Origin: Sphagnum compactum | Taxonomy: Eukaryota > Bryophyta > Sphagnopsida > Sphagnales | Direction: 5' to 3' | Length of the DNA: 64,000 bases | Assembly: GCA_965153455.1 (NCBI GenBank) | Contig: OZ234502.1 | Location: 13,733,495-13,797,494, forward strand | In this document: positions 10,801 to 24,074 of the stretch, piece after piece | Numbering within the stretch: the stretch's first letter is position 1 | Layout: every line of letters starts with the position of its first letter | Made by a program: the position numbers and the translations under genes | Notes under the pieces: model-generated | What the model was told of the DNA's origin: nothing | The model's input: the letters and a program-made list of their open reading frames with translations, nothing else | Databases searched by the model: none

Positions 10801-13427
10801 TGAGTGGAAGATGAAGGTTTACATGATAGGGTGCTGGGTTGCATGATCCCTTCATATGAAGGAATTTGTAAGTTGTTTACTGGTGTACACGGTGAGCAAT
10901 TGCAAGTTATTATGAAGTTTACAATCATGGTGATGTAATTGACGTCAGTATACGTAGTGTGTCTGTAAGTAAAGCTCAAGTGCGAGATCGAGTTTTTGAT
11001 CCCAGTAATTATTTAAATTGAGTGCATGGAGGTTTGCACTCGAGCAACAAAGGTTTCCTACAAGTTAAATGCAACCTAAAAAGCTAGGTGTAGAGTAAAA
11101 CCTAAAGATCCATTGTTTACAATGGTGGCTCTCAAATTAATTTACTTATTATTATTACCATTAAGGCACTTAAAGGAGTAGGTAATAATGGGGAAGGGTG
11201 ATGGTGTGCCTATTTACATGCATGTAATCAGCATATAATCAGCTGAACTGTTTATTGAATGATGAGGAACCAATTGGCCTTATCCGGTTTTTTTGCTAAC
11301 AAACTTAGTGGGCAGGAGAAAGCAAACTAAGAAAATTGGAAGGATTTTCATCCATATGGAAGATGATTTCAAGCATAGAAAGTATGAAGAAGAAAAAGAA
11401 ATGTTCCAGATAACTTGGCTTCTTCTTCATATCTAATCTATCTATGAAAGAAGGTAGTTTGTTTTGTTTTGTAGTTATGAGATCCACTGAACCAGGATGC
11501 TTCAGATCATGTTCTCGGTGTATTTGAAAAGCACTCGACAAGAAGGGGTGCATGGGCTTGGTTCCATGATGTTTGGACTTGTGGTGCAAAAGTTCTTGAA
11601 TATTGAATGATTTCTTCACTGAAAATTAAATTAAATAGTATCTGATAATTTCGGAGGAATTGAAATGTGCCTTTGGTGTTGTTGGAAAGATCTTGATGAG
11701 CAGGATTTAATGGAATTTATTTGTTAAGATTTGGATTCAGAATGTGGGAGAAATTGATTTTTAAGTGATTTCTGCCGCTGAAAATTCCAACAAATTCCCA
11801 AAACCTGGTTTCGCCTTAAGACATTCAGTTTCACACCCATGAAAGTGATTTGGATCTTGGAACTGTTTACACTGGTTTGTTCACCAGAGATTGTGGAGCT
11901 GATGCTGGTTAGGGTTAGGGTTATTTATTATTTCCTTACACCATCATTCTTGAATCTTGGCTCAATGTCACCCCATTTAAAGCATCATGACATTATTCTT
12001 GTGTTTGAAATTCCTACTATCAAAATGCCATCATCTAACCCTTGTAGCCTTCCTCCATTGGAGTCTATGCTTGTGTACTATATTAGGCTTCAACATTCAC
12101 AAACCACTCAAAAGGAAAAGGCCTCTACTTTCTTTAGCAAATTCATCAACATTGAATATGGCATGATTAAAGAAGGTAAATATCTACATTCATCAGCCTA
12201 ACCTCACATTTGTCTTTGTTCACATCAATTCCTTAAAACTTTAGGTTGAGTAGCTCAAAAAGTTGTTCATTCTTATCATTGTGTCACAATCACTTTCAAC
12301 TACAAACAAAATGTGCCAATGATAGCTTTTAAACACACACTCAAACATGAACTTTTTCATAGGCTCTTTCCCACACACTTTTTCATGTCCATTTCTTGTG
12401 CCCAACAAATTGAAGCACTGTCATCGTGTCTTTTGGCTCATATTCATCATGTACATACACCCCATTAATGTATATATCTGATCTGTGTAAGGTCCCAAAT
12501 AAAGAGAACTTTTCAAAAACCCTCATGAAACAACCATGGTTCTCAAAACTCAAAGAATCAACTCTGAGTTCTGACCCTTGGGCTGGTTGGTTGGAATGAA
12601 CCCGGACTCCCCAGTGCACCATCCACTGGATGTTCGACATGACTGAGTTGTGGATGAACCTCAACTGAGTTAATATCCGGTTTCACCTTGGTAACCCTTA
12701 AATTTAACATGCTTAAATCTAGTCACTAGAAGGCCTCACTTCAGAATGTACCCCCTCATTTAGTAGTACTTGTTCCATGGTGTCAATAATTCTTTGCAAG
12801 CCCAATCCTTCGGTACTTGCTCTGGAAGACCTCCATGTACTAAACACAGAAACACAATCTTTGCCAAATTATTAGGGTTTCTCTCTAGTACCCATATCAA
12901 GTTCCAAACCTTAAATGCATATGCACAAAACTGGTGTCCTTTCACCACCTCTGGTACACTTTCTAGTACACCATTTTTTCCAGAATACAAGGGTATTGAA
13001 CAAGTTTGAGGATGCGATTATAATGTCTACATTTGTGTGTGGAACCTTTTGAAGTTTGTAAGGTTGTCACTACCTAAACGTCTTTAATTAAAAAATGTAG
13101 TGATTTCTTCTATGCAGGAGAAGGCTCTCTACCTTCAGACACTTCCCTGATTTTTGGTACCCTCCACGTGACCTACTGATCTCCTGACAGGTACCCAAAA
13201 TCAAAAAGGGGTTCCAAGATAGACCCTTCTCTTGCACATCACTGGATGTGATGTGGAGATGGGTCTATGAAAAATAGACCCATCTTCTCTTGCATTTTTT
13301 AGCCTTGTTAGATCATTCCAATACAACTGTTGGATCTCTCAATACAAGCTTTTTAAGTTGATGCATGGGCCAACTTCACCCTGCTTGTATAAGAGGGATG
13401 GATGAATCCATTATATCCCCTTTGATC
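10801..13427. other. intergenic, no gene seen
   Basis: No open frame resembles a known protein. At about 11906-11925 there is a short TTAGGGTTAGGG word, too short to call telomeric. At 12610-12670 lies one copy of a dispersed sequence (GTGCACCATCCACTGGA ... GAGTTGTG) that recurs near 14071 and 38343. Confidence 0.45.
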
Positions 13428-13483
13428 AACCCATCCATCCATCCATCCATCCATCCACCCATCTATCCATCCATCCATCCAGC
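13428..13483. repeat. (CCAT)n microsatellite
   Basis: About thirteen CCAT units with two substitutions (CACCCAT, CTAT). Read in frame it gives the Ile-His-Pro-Ser or Trp-Met-Asp-Gly strings seen in short open frames on both strands, which are not genes. Confidence 0.9.
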
Positions 13484-13572
13484 CACAAAGAAACTGGCCT
13501 ACAGCAGAAGATCTAAAACCAGTGTCAGATCTCCCATGCAGCTTGAAAAAAACATTGGAGGAGCTTGACATT

Positions 13573-13619
13573 CCTATATTCACTGGAATATAGGAATGAA
13601 TATTCCTATATTCATTCCT
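13573..13619. repeat. two adjoining perfect hairpins
   Basis: CCTATATTC-ACTG-GAATATAGG (9-base stem, 13573-13594) runs directly into AGGAATGAATAT-TCCT-ATATTCATTCCT (12-base stem, 4-base loop, 13592-13619). This could be the remains of a small inverted-repeat transposon. No target duplication was identified. Confidence 0.7.
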
Positions 13620-13930
13620 AGAATCTGAGGGTCAGATCTTCAGCTTAAGGCTTGAGGTCTTGTGCCATAATAATAAGGAGCCCAGTGAAGACATTCATGC
13701 GTGTGAAGTCCACCAATACCTTACTACTAACAACTTAACATGGCTCCTTGATAATAATGGAGTAGCCTAATATTAATTAAGCCTGCTAAGTGACACTTAA
13801 TTGGCATGAATTTGAAGTCCATGGTACAGCCCTCAATACCCAATGATTAATGCAAAGAGTGAGTCTGCCTGCCTTGATAATTTCTTGATTATGGGTCTAC
13901 AGATTGATGTTGTTGTTATTTATTATTATT

Positions 13931-14026
13931 GAGGCAACTAGGTACCTACTACCCTAGTCCCTGTTTGTGGATTATTTTATTATTGAGGCAACTATGTACC
14001 TACTACCCTAGTCCCTGTTTGTGGAT
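13931..14026. repeat. 54-bp tandem duplication
   Basis: Two nearly identical copies start GAGGCAACTA at 13931 and 13985. Each contains GTACCTACTACCCTAG and GTCCCTGTTTGTGG. The few differences suggest a recent duplication. A (CAC)n run of about eight units follows at 14048-14072. Confidence 0.85.
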
Positions 14027-14279
14027 TGTTGTAACCCAGCTCCCTCCCCACCACCACCACCACCACCACCACTGCACAATCCATTGGAAACCCATTCTGA
14101 GTCAGTTGTCCATTAATTCATCACCACTCTGAGTTAGACACTTGGTTCCACCTTGCTAACCTTGTCCTGTCAACTGGGCATCCGGTTATGGGCCCGGTTC
14201 TCCAGAGAACAAATATTCCAATTCCAGTTCTGAAAATCAAAACCTGGGGCTCAGATTCAATTCTTACCTGGCCAAACGG

Positions 14280-14672
14280 GTACCTGCCCAACAGTGGTAA
14301 TTAACTACCCATGTATACCTAATTATCATAGGTAAGTAGATAGGGTATGTAAGTGGTTACTATGTAGACACTAGGTTAATAGGTAGGTATGTAGTAGGTA
14401 AAGGTCTTGGTGAGTACCTGTCTAACAGTGGTAATTACCCATGTATGGGTAAGTGTTATAGGTAAGTAGATAGGGTATGTAAGTGGTTAGTACCTAGGTA
14501 CTAGGTTTAATATAGGTAGATATGTAGGTAAAGCTCTTGGTGAGTACCTCACTAACAGTGATAATTACCCGTGTATGGTTAAGTATCATAGGTAACTAGA
14601 TAGGGTATGTAAGTGATTGTTACCTAGGTACTAGGTTAATAGGTAGGTATGTAGGTAAGGCTCTTGGTGGGT
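14280..14672. repeat. three-copy tandem repeat, unit about 130 bp, GTAG/TACC-rich
   Basis: Units start at 14280, 14414 and 14544 (134, 130 and about 128 bp). Each opens GTACCT..(C/T)AACAGTG, continues AGATAGGGTATGTAAGTG, then TACTAGGTTAATAGGTAGG, and ends CTTGGTGAG. There is no shared open frame. The contiguous copies differ by scattered substitutions. Confidence 0.9.
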
Positions 14673-16084
14673 ATGAGGTAGGTAGATGCATGTCAATGTT
14701 CTTTTCCATAGCTAGACCTTCTTGCTTAGATATAGGAAAGGAATATAGTTGACTTCTGGGTACTAACATATCTTTTTACAGATTGCAATCCTAACTATCA
14801 TGGATGAAAGACATAAAACTCCAAGGACCAAGATTATCCTTGGAGAGTCAAGACTCAAGACACACACATCTGATCTCTCCAATCCATTATGGAAAAGAAA
14901 TAGACAAGAGATTTAATCTTCAACATGGTGGATTTTTTAAGAGCCCTTTCTTTTGGTTTTATTGAGGGGGGATTTGCAACCCTAATTGGGATTGGAAACA
15001 TTTTTTGCTTAAGGACTAGAGTGAATTAGTTATATAGGACCCTCACCTTTGGGCCTTTTCAATTTGACCTCAACCTAACCCCTAAATGCATGTAAGGCCA
15101 TATATGGCTTTTCTAGCCAATTTAAAAAGGTACAGATGAACTCATGTTTAAGTGTTTTTGGGGGAAAAAAAATGGATTCTTTGCTTAATTGAAAACCTTT
15201 CCAATGGCATGTTGATTAAGCACATCCATGTAGATTTTTAAGTGGTTTTGTCCCAAAAGAATCCCATGCAATCAATTTATCACATGTGAGGAATGCTACC
15301 CAAGGGTGAAACCACACCCAGTCCTTGACCTTCCTAGCCTAGTCTTCTTAGTGCATTGTAATAGATGGTGTTTACCATTCTTTTTTCCATTTGTTGAACA
15401 GTAATAGGTTAGATATTATTACTAATTGAACAACGAGTGCTCAACATTGAAGGTCTTTTTTCAAGCACCATATGAGAATACATTGGAAATGTGAGACCCA
15501 ACTCATTCTAGCCCCATGTGAATTGAAATTTAAACTTGGGATTAACTCATATGTAAACTTTTTTGTTGAGATGCTCTATTGCATTGATAGTGTCTCATTG
15601 GGTTATTTTTACAAGAACTCAAAGTTTTGTCATAGCTTTGAGCAAGAGTTTCCCTCCTTTTGATGACTTGTGCACTCCAAATGTCCAATCTTGCTCATAT
15701 GTTATTTAAAATATTAAAAAAACATTTACAGTTTGTTCTTTACATTATGTCCTTCAAATTCTATGGTGCATTTGCTTTATCTCACTATGCACATAGATCC
15801 ACAGAAAAAGTATGTTTAAAAATCTTTTGGTAATGAAAATAACATCCCAAAGGTTTAGACTTTTAGGGGTTAAACTTTCTGCCAACTTATTGAAGCTTTC
15901 TTCATCATCCAAGACACAATACTTGGGTGTGCTATGAATAGGGTGCATGACAGCATCCTTGAACCAGATCTGAATGGAGATTCTAATCATTTAAAGGAGA
16001 ATTTGAATTCATTGACAAAAATGCACTTATTTTATTAAGTCAACCTTTAAATAATGAGATGATTATGCAACTCATCTTCATTTG
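14673..16084. other. intergenic, no gene seen
   Basis: AT-rich sequence with short open frames only (the longest, 15754-15990 minus, is 78 codons and unrecognised). Confidence 0.45.
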
Positions 16085-16334
16085 TGATGTCATTCGCAAG
16101 ATTGATTCTTGTATTAGTTATACCCAGGCTTCCCTCTCAAAATAACCAATAATTACTGCATGTGAGAAATCACAATGAGATAGTTATCATGTTCTAACAT
16201 AACATGATGTGATGTCATTCGCGAGATGGATTCTTGTAATAGTTATACCTGGGCTTCCCTCTCAAAATAACAAATAATTACTAGATGCGAGAAATCGCAA
16301 TAAGATAGTTATCATGTTCTAACATAAGATGACG
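16085..16334. repeat. 125-bp tandem duplication
   Basis: Copies start TGATGTCATTCG at 16085 and 16210. They share GCTTCCCTCTCAAAATAAC and GATAGTTATCATGTTCTAAC. Where the second copy has GCGAGAAATCGCAA the first has GTGAGAAATCACAA, so CpG sites are intact in one copy and lost in the other. Confidence 0.9.
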
Positions 16335-19300
16335 TGTTGTTTGTTAAAATCCCTGGAACCAAAGGGTGACGACAGGCATACCATTCTTAACACCATTAAA
16401 TAATGAAAAAAGATGGCATGATATGATCAAAACATGATTGAATGGGTTTTTTCAAATTCCTTTTCCTCTGCTCCAGACTGAAGTAGCTTGAGAATCATGA
16501 TGCAGCACAAAAAAGTGGATCATGATGCATGGCTTCAGACTACATATATACAATTGGCATTGAAAAAAAAAATTGGCTACAATATATAATTACTACCACT
16601 CTGCCCTGTTCTCAAGTCCTCAATATTATAGAAAATCATCACTGCTGCTACCATATGAGTGGATTGGAATTAGCTGGTGCTATAAGAGTACGGGCAACAA
16701 ATTATATTATTCATTCCAGATGAGTGTAAATTTTCTGCAAATTCTTCATTCCAGATGAGTGTAAATCTTTTTGCAGAGAAAATTGTACTACTTCAGCAGG
16801 CATGCTACAATCACACTTCATTCTTCTTTTTGAAAGACAATTGTATTGGTAGATCCAATTGTAGTGCTAGATCCCTGGTGAACCTCAAAGACCCCATCAG
16901 GAAGATGTTGAAGAGCTTTCGGATGCTGCTGGAGGGTGAGGTTTGGCAGCAAGCTTGGAGCTTTGGAGAAGAGCTGCAAATACGTAACAAAAAATTAAAA
17001 AGTTTGTGATTCAATTAGAAATCATCAGTTTTTCATATCTACAATTGTGTCTAGATTGTGCTCATGGTAAAGAGAAAAGAAATTCTTTATGTGAAATGCA
17101 AGTTTAGCTACATGGTTTTTGCGGTTATCATTGTTCTTTGCACAAGTGTTTTGTTTTGCATTCTCATTATATGTAATAATAATCAGCGTTTTTGTTGTTT
17201 TTCTAGGTGAAATTACACCACTTGGTGACCCCAAAAAAAGGGACTGCAAAGGTCCCAAAGGAAGTTTTTGGAAAATTTTGAGCAAAGTTGCCATATTTTG
17301 AGATAGAAAGCTCTCACTTCACCATATCTTGACATTGGGTTCTAGCTTGTCATTGGAACATAGTGGGATTCTTTAAAAAATTGACTTAGGGATCTGACCT
17401 CTAGCCAAATTTGGGAAGGCCCTCTTCTAAATGATCAGCAGCCAACCTACATCACAAAATTGGCGGAAAAAAGAAAAAAAAAAAAGCCAGTAATGATGGA
17501 AAGGATGTTTGAAATTTTGTTCTCATGAGTTATGATGAAGTTCTCTGCAATGATTTTTTGGGGACAATTTCTCTTTATGACTGAGAAATTGGATTTTTTT
17601 TTCTTTTTTTCTAGTGTAAATTTGACTAATTTTCCTAATGTTCTGAATCCTGATTTTTCTAAAATGTTTTCTAACATTACACAAAAAAAACATTGAAAAA
17701 AACTTGGTTGTGTGTCAGGTAATTTTTGTTCCCTGGTTTTGGTTTTATGTACACAATGCCTGGGAATTCTATAACTTTTGGCAGGGATTTGCATAATTTT
17801 TATGCAACTTTTGAACAAGCTGATGGATGATTCATGTCCCCTCGTATATTTTCACCATCATGTTCTGAGCCAAAAAGCCATTAGGAAATACAACTCTTTT
17901 TTCAATACACAGCCCCTGAACTTAATGCCACTGGACATTCCCTGATTTTATGTCATTGGCAAAGCCTATTTTGCATTAAATCCCAAGTTGTAAAGTTCTG
18001 TATTTTAATTTACTTCCAACATCTTGTAAGGATTGGACTTTGGCCTTTATTCCCAGGCAACATTCATTCAGGAATTTCAAACTGAATTTGCAACATCCAA
18101 GATTAGTATGTAGTAGTTGTTGTTGGCTGTACATTCTTTGTATTGAAAAGCATTGTTGATGTTGTGATGGTGAAAAGTGGACCATTCTTGAAAGAGGCAA
18201 AACTGGGGGTTCAAATTCTCCGGCCAAACATTAGTTCAAGTCCAAGCCAAAATTTTACACTCAAATCCTGCAATGATGTGAAGCCTCTTCCATCTCTGAA
18301 ATTGCTCCATTTCTCCTCTGGAAGCTGGAAACATTTTAAGGTCAGATACTTGCACAAAGCCTATGAACTGATGGCCAGTTTTATCAAATGGTCGCCAAAT
18401 TCTGCTCAATTTCCATCTATGCTCAAACTGGGGATGAAACAGGAATTAAAGGGTCAAAACTAGGACCCAAAGACAGGGTGACTTTTACAGTTCACTTTAA
18501 TGTGTGGTGGGAGCTGGAGCCCAGAGGAGAGCTAGGTGTACTATTTAAGCTCCATATTTAAATTCATCTTGCACTCAAATTACCAAAACCATGTTACAAG
18601 CAGTGTTTTTTTTCTGGTGAAACTTTTCCACTTTTCAACAAAGAAATTGGGAAATTTTTGGAAAAAAAAATTTCTCGTAAATAAAGTTTACTATTTTTAT
18701 TTTAATTTTTTGTTAGATCACCAATTTTTTTTATTACAAATTATAAATAAATTTATAAACTTTATAAACTTTTTTTTAAAAATTCAAAAAACACTGGTTA
18801 CAAGATTTCGTCATTTCTCGTGATTTTTATTTTGGCCAGAGCCATTACGCAATGACCCCATTGTTTACTTTTGTATCGGCTGATGGGTTATTTCACCTTT
18901 GAAGTACATACATGAAAAGAGTGAGGGGGCAAAACTTAAAACACAAAACTTACACTACACATAGCATCATCTTACAAGGGGCTTAACTACAGCAAAAGAG
19001 TAATCAATTGTGACATAAAAGCAGAGGCATATATTGTGATGTACATTAACCTGCAATACAAATTAAGTTTTGCCTCCTCACTCTCACTCTCTCTCTCTCT
19101 CTAAACCATCCGTATATGACAAAACAAAAGGGTTTTATTTTTTCTGGGTTGTATTGTATTCCTGTCGCATATAGCTAACTGCAGTGGTTAGATATATACT
19201 AGCCATCCATATGTTATCTACCTATGTAGGACCGCCGTACCTATGACTCATATTTGGCACAAATTAATTCGTAAAAGGGTCAGCTGGGAAAATAAATACA

Positions 19301-20726
19301 TAAATACATAAATAAAATTCCAGAGAATCAAACCCAAAGACTCACTTAACAACAATTCAAAAACACTGGTATATGAGGATAGCTTTAAAATCTTATATGT
19401 GGACATAGCATACTTAGTATTGATTGCTATTGAAATTCTCGAATATTCACATTGGGGCTGCTGGAACCCTCTTTTTCAAAAAATATGTATTATTTCAGCA
19501 AGATTTGCTGAACATGAGTTTGTACATATTGTAGTCATTAAGTTCCATATCTAGATTTATTTACTTAGAACATCTCCACTCCAATTCTATAAACTCGCCC
19601 TGCTAAACCAAAGTTGTTGGGGGAGTTTACAAGTTGCAACCAGACTTAAACTGTTTGCAAGAACCCTACACCCCAGTGTAACACAAGATAAAGCCTGTTA
19701 AATCACTTGTCATCAACTCTAGCTCCAATATCAAAACATTGAGACATTAGAAAAATGCGAGAACTCAATGGTGCAAGAGTGCTCTGACAACTCAAAAAAC
19801 TTGACAAAGATCTCCCATAGAGGTCCTTGCAACTCTTTTGCAGGTACCTTAAACTTACGGTTGCACAAAAAGTGTGTATGGTTTGTAAACCAATCTTGAA
19901 TCCACTTGCCTTTAGTGTCATGGTCCTCAACACCAAAGCAAAGCCCATTGAACAAGCCCACCATAGTTGCCATCTTTAATCCTCAAACCCAAATTTCATC
20001 CGCAAAATCTTGTTGTAATGTTAAAAACTAATTTCCCACATAAATCCAAATTTTGGATAAAGTTCAAGACAGACATGCATAAATTTTTCAACCTAAAAAA
20101 GCAAATCCATGCAAAATTCAAGAAAAATACAAAAGACAACTCCACACAATATTCCATTCAAAATAAATATTTCATGAAAACAATAGGTCTATGGAAATAA
20201 AGAACATGTGCTAATGAATGGGAGATGACCTTGGTCACTTCCTATCAATTGTTGTGGATATGTTGCAAATTGATAAGATGTTCCATATCATCTCTTTTGA
20301 CAACAGTCTTGTTCGCAAATAGTCCAATCAAGTCTCCACCAACAAGACCTTCAAATAAATATGCAAGAAAAAGTGATGTGAAGAAGGTAGTGAGCAACCA
20401 ACAACAAACACAAGTAACAAGCAAACAAACACAAGAATAAAATAACAAGTATAAACATAAGCAACAAGAAACAAAATTTCTTTGTTTTGCATGGCCTCTA
20501 TGACCCAACGCCCACCAATGCACCAGTTGGAGGATGAGGCCATTCAAACCGAACTTACTTTAGGGGACTTTTTTTTCTTTTTTTCTCCTTTCCCTACCTC
20601 ACCTTGCCCCTAAATTTGAAAACCTTCCTACCTCTAAACACCTACCTACCCTCTCACTTCTTTTCTTTTCCTTATTTTTATTCTTTTTCTTTCCTTTCTT
20701 CTTCCTTCACAATAACGACACTACAA
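16335..20726. other. intergenic, no gene supported
   Basis: Contains short open frames (for example 18143-18463 plus, 106 codons; 17447-17818 minus, 123 codons; 19731-19973 minus, 80 codons). None resembles a family I know. A (CT)n run lies at about 19084-19102 and an AAATACATAAATA run near 19295. Confidence 0.45.
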
Positions 20727-21090
20727 TAATTGCCTCCAGCATCACTGCTAGAAAGAAGGAAAGATGTTGCACTGTTGCAACAATTGCTTCAACCATCATT
20801 GTTGGAAGAAAAAAAAGGTTTTGTGTCATTGTAGCAATCGCTTCCACCATTGTTGCAAGAAGATGGAAAGGTGTTGTGTCGTTGTAGCAATTGCCTTCAC
20901 CATCATCATTGGAAGAAAGAAAGGTGTTGTGTTGATATAACAAGCACCTCCACCATTACCACTAAAAGAAAGGACTACCCTACCATCTCCGGAAGGAAAG
21001 ACCAGTGCCTTGTAAAACAAAAGTTGCCTCCACCATCACTGCTAAAGAAGGAAAGGAATAATACCTTGCAACATTGTGACAACACCCTCC
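20727..21090. repeat. minisatellite, unit about 54 bp (CAATTGCxTCCACCATCA...GAAGGAAAG)
   Basis: Copies of the phrase (AATTGC)(C/T)TCCACCATC start near 20727, 20781, 20835, 20888, 20941 and 21022. Each is followed by a purine-rich stretch of the GAAGAAAGGAAAGGTGTTG type. Related, more degenerate copies continue to 21317 and resume at 24072, on either side of an inserted AT-rich element. The open frames through it only translate the repeat. Confidence 0.75.
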
Positions 21091-21317
21091 CTCGTTTCGG
21101 CATTATCACAACACGAAGAAAGTAAAAAAAAAAAAATCATTTTTGCATTTTGTCATTTTTTGGTGTGTGTGTGGCCATATGATGAACCTTGTGTGTGTGA
21201 CCATCTATTAAGCCATGTCTAAGGATTGTCCCTCTCTACCCTACCATTGTTAAAGAAAAGTTATGTTTTGTTTACCATCACCAAAGAGAAAAAAAAAACA
21301 AGATTTGTCCTTGCCTA

Positions 21318-24071
21318 CATTAATAGAAATTGGTCAAAATGTAACCATTTTATTTGCAACTACATGCAACTATTACTCATTTGAAACTACCTTTAAACAC
21401 TTTTGTGACTACATTCCAACTAGTTTACAACTATTTTAATTTTCATCCTTTCATGTGAACAACATTTAATTTGGTTTTCATCCAAGAAGAACAATTTATG
21501 TCCCATTAGTTCCAAATATGACCAATTTAATTGCAGCTCAATGAAAATACAAAAGTGTCTTTTGTGCATTCTAAGGAATATAGTTGGGTATATTAAAATT
21601 TACAAATGTATACTTTGAATGTATATGAATGATTATATTACATGTGTAGTCAAATATTATTACTAGCATAAATAGTTTTGATATTACGGTTACATTATAA
21701 GTATATTTTGAATATATTTAAATTTTATGTAAGATATTTACTAAATATATTGTGTCCATATCACAAGTTTATCCAAGCTATCTTATTATATTTTGTAAAT
21801 TATTACAACAAAAACTTATTATTTGATTTGATTTATATTATATTATTTTTGAATTATACCATAATTTTTAAATAATATCATTTTATTACATAAAATGATG
21901 ACAATGATGATGATGATATTAGTATGACAGAAAAAATAACAACATGATTAATGAAATTAAAATCATTAAACCTACTGAAATTATTATTATTATTATTATT
22001 GTTAAATATTTAAAGTCTATAAGAGTTATAAAAAATGACATACTAATTTTTAAAAATAACAAAATAGGTAACCTTAGGTTAATTAACACTTCCAATAATA
22101 TTTTCTTATATTTTCATATTTTAATATCTATGTATTTATTTTCGAATTTTACTCAAACAATTACTAAATACATAAAATTATTTATTATAAAATTATAAAA
22201 TTATTTTCAAAGCATATTAAGAATTATTTTTTTATTTATTGAAAAAAATTGAATATAATAAATCATAATAGATATACCAATTGACATAATATACATATTA
22301 ATACTAATAAAATAACTTAGGATAGCTACAAATTACATCATTATTATTATTATTATTACTATTAATTATAAATTATTACCACATTATAATAATTATTGGA
22401 ATATGTTTCTTTTTTTCTTTTTTAATTTTATAATAATTATTATGATGATTAACAAGGAAATCTAATAAATTATCATACAAATGAAAAACTTATTTTCAAA
22501 GGAAAAATATAATTATTTCAAATATAAACTATTTATTACAATAGTTCATAAATAGCTATAATGAATGAAGTATTAATATGAACAAAAAAAGTAAAAATAG
22601 TTATTCTTAACTAGCAACTAGCCACAATAATAATTCAATTAATTGCTAAATATTTATCTTTAGTTTTATTATTAACTAAAAAATGAAAAAATAATGGGAT
22701 TAATTCGAATAAAATAGTCAATATAATTATAATAAAATAGTTAGCCTAGGCTAAATTCTAATTATGTTCTTAAAATTCTAAAAATTAATACGTAATTTTT
22801 ATATTTAATAGTTAATAATTATTAATTACTGAATATTTCAGTTATCATATTAATTTGTTTGGTTACAAAACATTAGTTAATTATTTATTAATAATTAGCT
22901 AGTTATTTCAATATTAGGCAAGTATGTATTAACTAATATAGATCATTATAATTAATACATAATTAAAATTAAATAATTTTATTGCTTATTTAGCTAATAA
23001 ATTTAGTAATATTAAATAATATATATTAATTTAATTAATTAATTAAAATTTATTGGTGATTATTTTAATAATTAATTAATTAGATCATTTATTGATGAAT
23101 TAATTAGTTTCTATTTTAGTTGTTAATTAATTAATTAACAAGTTTATTTATTAATTAATCTATATTTTATTCATTTATTATTATTATTATTATTATATTT
23201 AATCTATTAGTTTATTAGTCACTTACCTACTTAATTATATAATTTACAAAAACTAAAATGAAGATATAGGATAAACTTATTAATTGTGAATAGCTAGCAA
23301 CTAAACATTTTTAGTCCCAAACTATTAACAATTAAAAAGTTTATCCCATATGTTTTGGTTTTCATTCTCATCTTGAAAAATATATAAACAAAGTGTTTTG
23401 TGTTACATTTTCATATTTAAAAATATGGGCATATGGGATGAACGAATAAATTATTTTTAACCCAAAATCAAATGTAAATATTCATATACTTGCACTTAAC
23501 TACTTACCTTTTTAACTTACCTACCTACCTTTCCACCTACCTACCTAAGGAAATATTTGGCCTAGGTAGGTAAGTAGGTCCTATCTAGATAGGTGTTTAG
23601 CTTAGATGGGTAAATAGGTAGGTAGGCACTTAATTTGACGTACATACCTAAATATTGATTTAAATTTATTTTGGACAAATTCAATTAATATGCCACATCG
23701 CAGATTTTTAGTGCACCATGTGTCACAATCTAAAACCACCCAAACATAAAAATGAAACGTCTTAGATTATTTCAAAATTATAAAAAATATTTTATTAATT
23801 ATTAAAAGTTGAAACATATGATAACACATAACTTGTTCCCATTGTCCACCAAAAAAGTTGCATCTTAGTTACAAGTGACAATACGTATATGATTAGTCAA
23901 AGGATGAAGGTGTATTTTGTTGATTTCTTCTTTCATCCAAAATTCCTTATCATTTTTTACTAGTGTTACGTGCGACTTATCCAACATGACTATAAAGATT
24001 TTAGTTGCAAATGCCTATGACTAAAAATTAGTCATAGGGACCAATTGTAAAATGTCCATTTTCTACTAGTG
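21318..24071. mobile_element. CACTA-like non-autonomous DNA transposon, about 2.75 kb, AT-rich
   Basis: The right end, read on the minus strand, begins CACTAGTAGAAAATGGACA. The left end, on the plus strand, begins CATTAATAGAAATTGGTCA. These match at 15 of 19 positions, and the differences are mostly C/T or G/A. The three bases outside each end are CTA (21315-21317 and 24072-24074), the 3-bp target duplication typical of CACTA elements. Subterminal copies of GCAACTA/GTAACTA words and a palindrome CTATGACTAA..TTAGTCATAG (24014-24037) lie inside the ends. A second CACTAGTA-type end word at 23952-23965 suggests an alternative boundary or a nested end. The interior is extremely AT-rich with TTA and TTAATTAA runs and no transposase. 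Minisatellite sequence flanks both ends, consistent with insertion into that array. Confidence 0.6.
23515..23640. repeat. TACC/GGTA cluster inside the AT-rich element
   Basis: ACTTACCTACCTACC and CCACCTACCTACC on the left face TAGGTAGGTAAGTAGG and AATAGGTAGGTAGG on the right, giving nested inverted repeats around GGAAATATTTGGCC. It is one of at least five such clusters in the window. Confidence 0.6.
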
Positions 24072-24074
24072 CTA

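Noticed and set aside
11904-11926. TTAGGGTTAGGG word
   Set aside because: Two units only; consistent with chance and unrelated to the 26-kb telomere-like block.
14280-14672. Possible CRISPR array
   Set aside because: The units are contiguous long tandem copies without uniform spacers, and the DNA is eukaryotic.
18200-18225. GGTTCAAATTCTCCGG, resembling a tRNA T-arm
   Set aside because: No matching acceptor, D-arm or anticodon arm at the right spacing.
21318-24071. Organelle DNA insertion as the cause of the extreme AT content
   Set aside because: No organelle gene or rRNA/tRNA motif was recognised, and transposon-like ends with a CTA duplication explain the block better.
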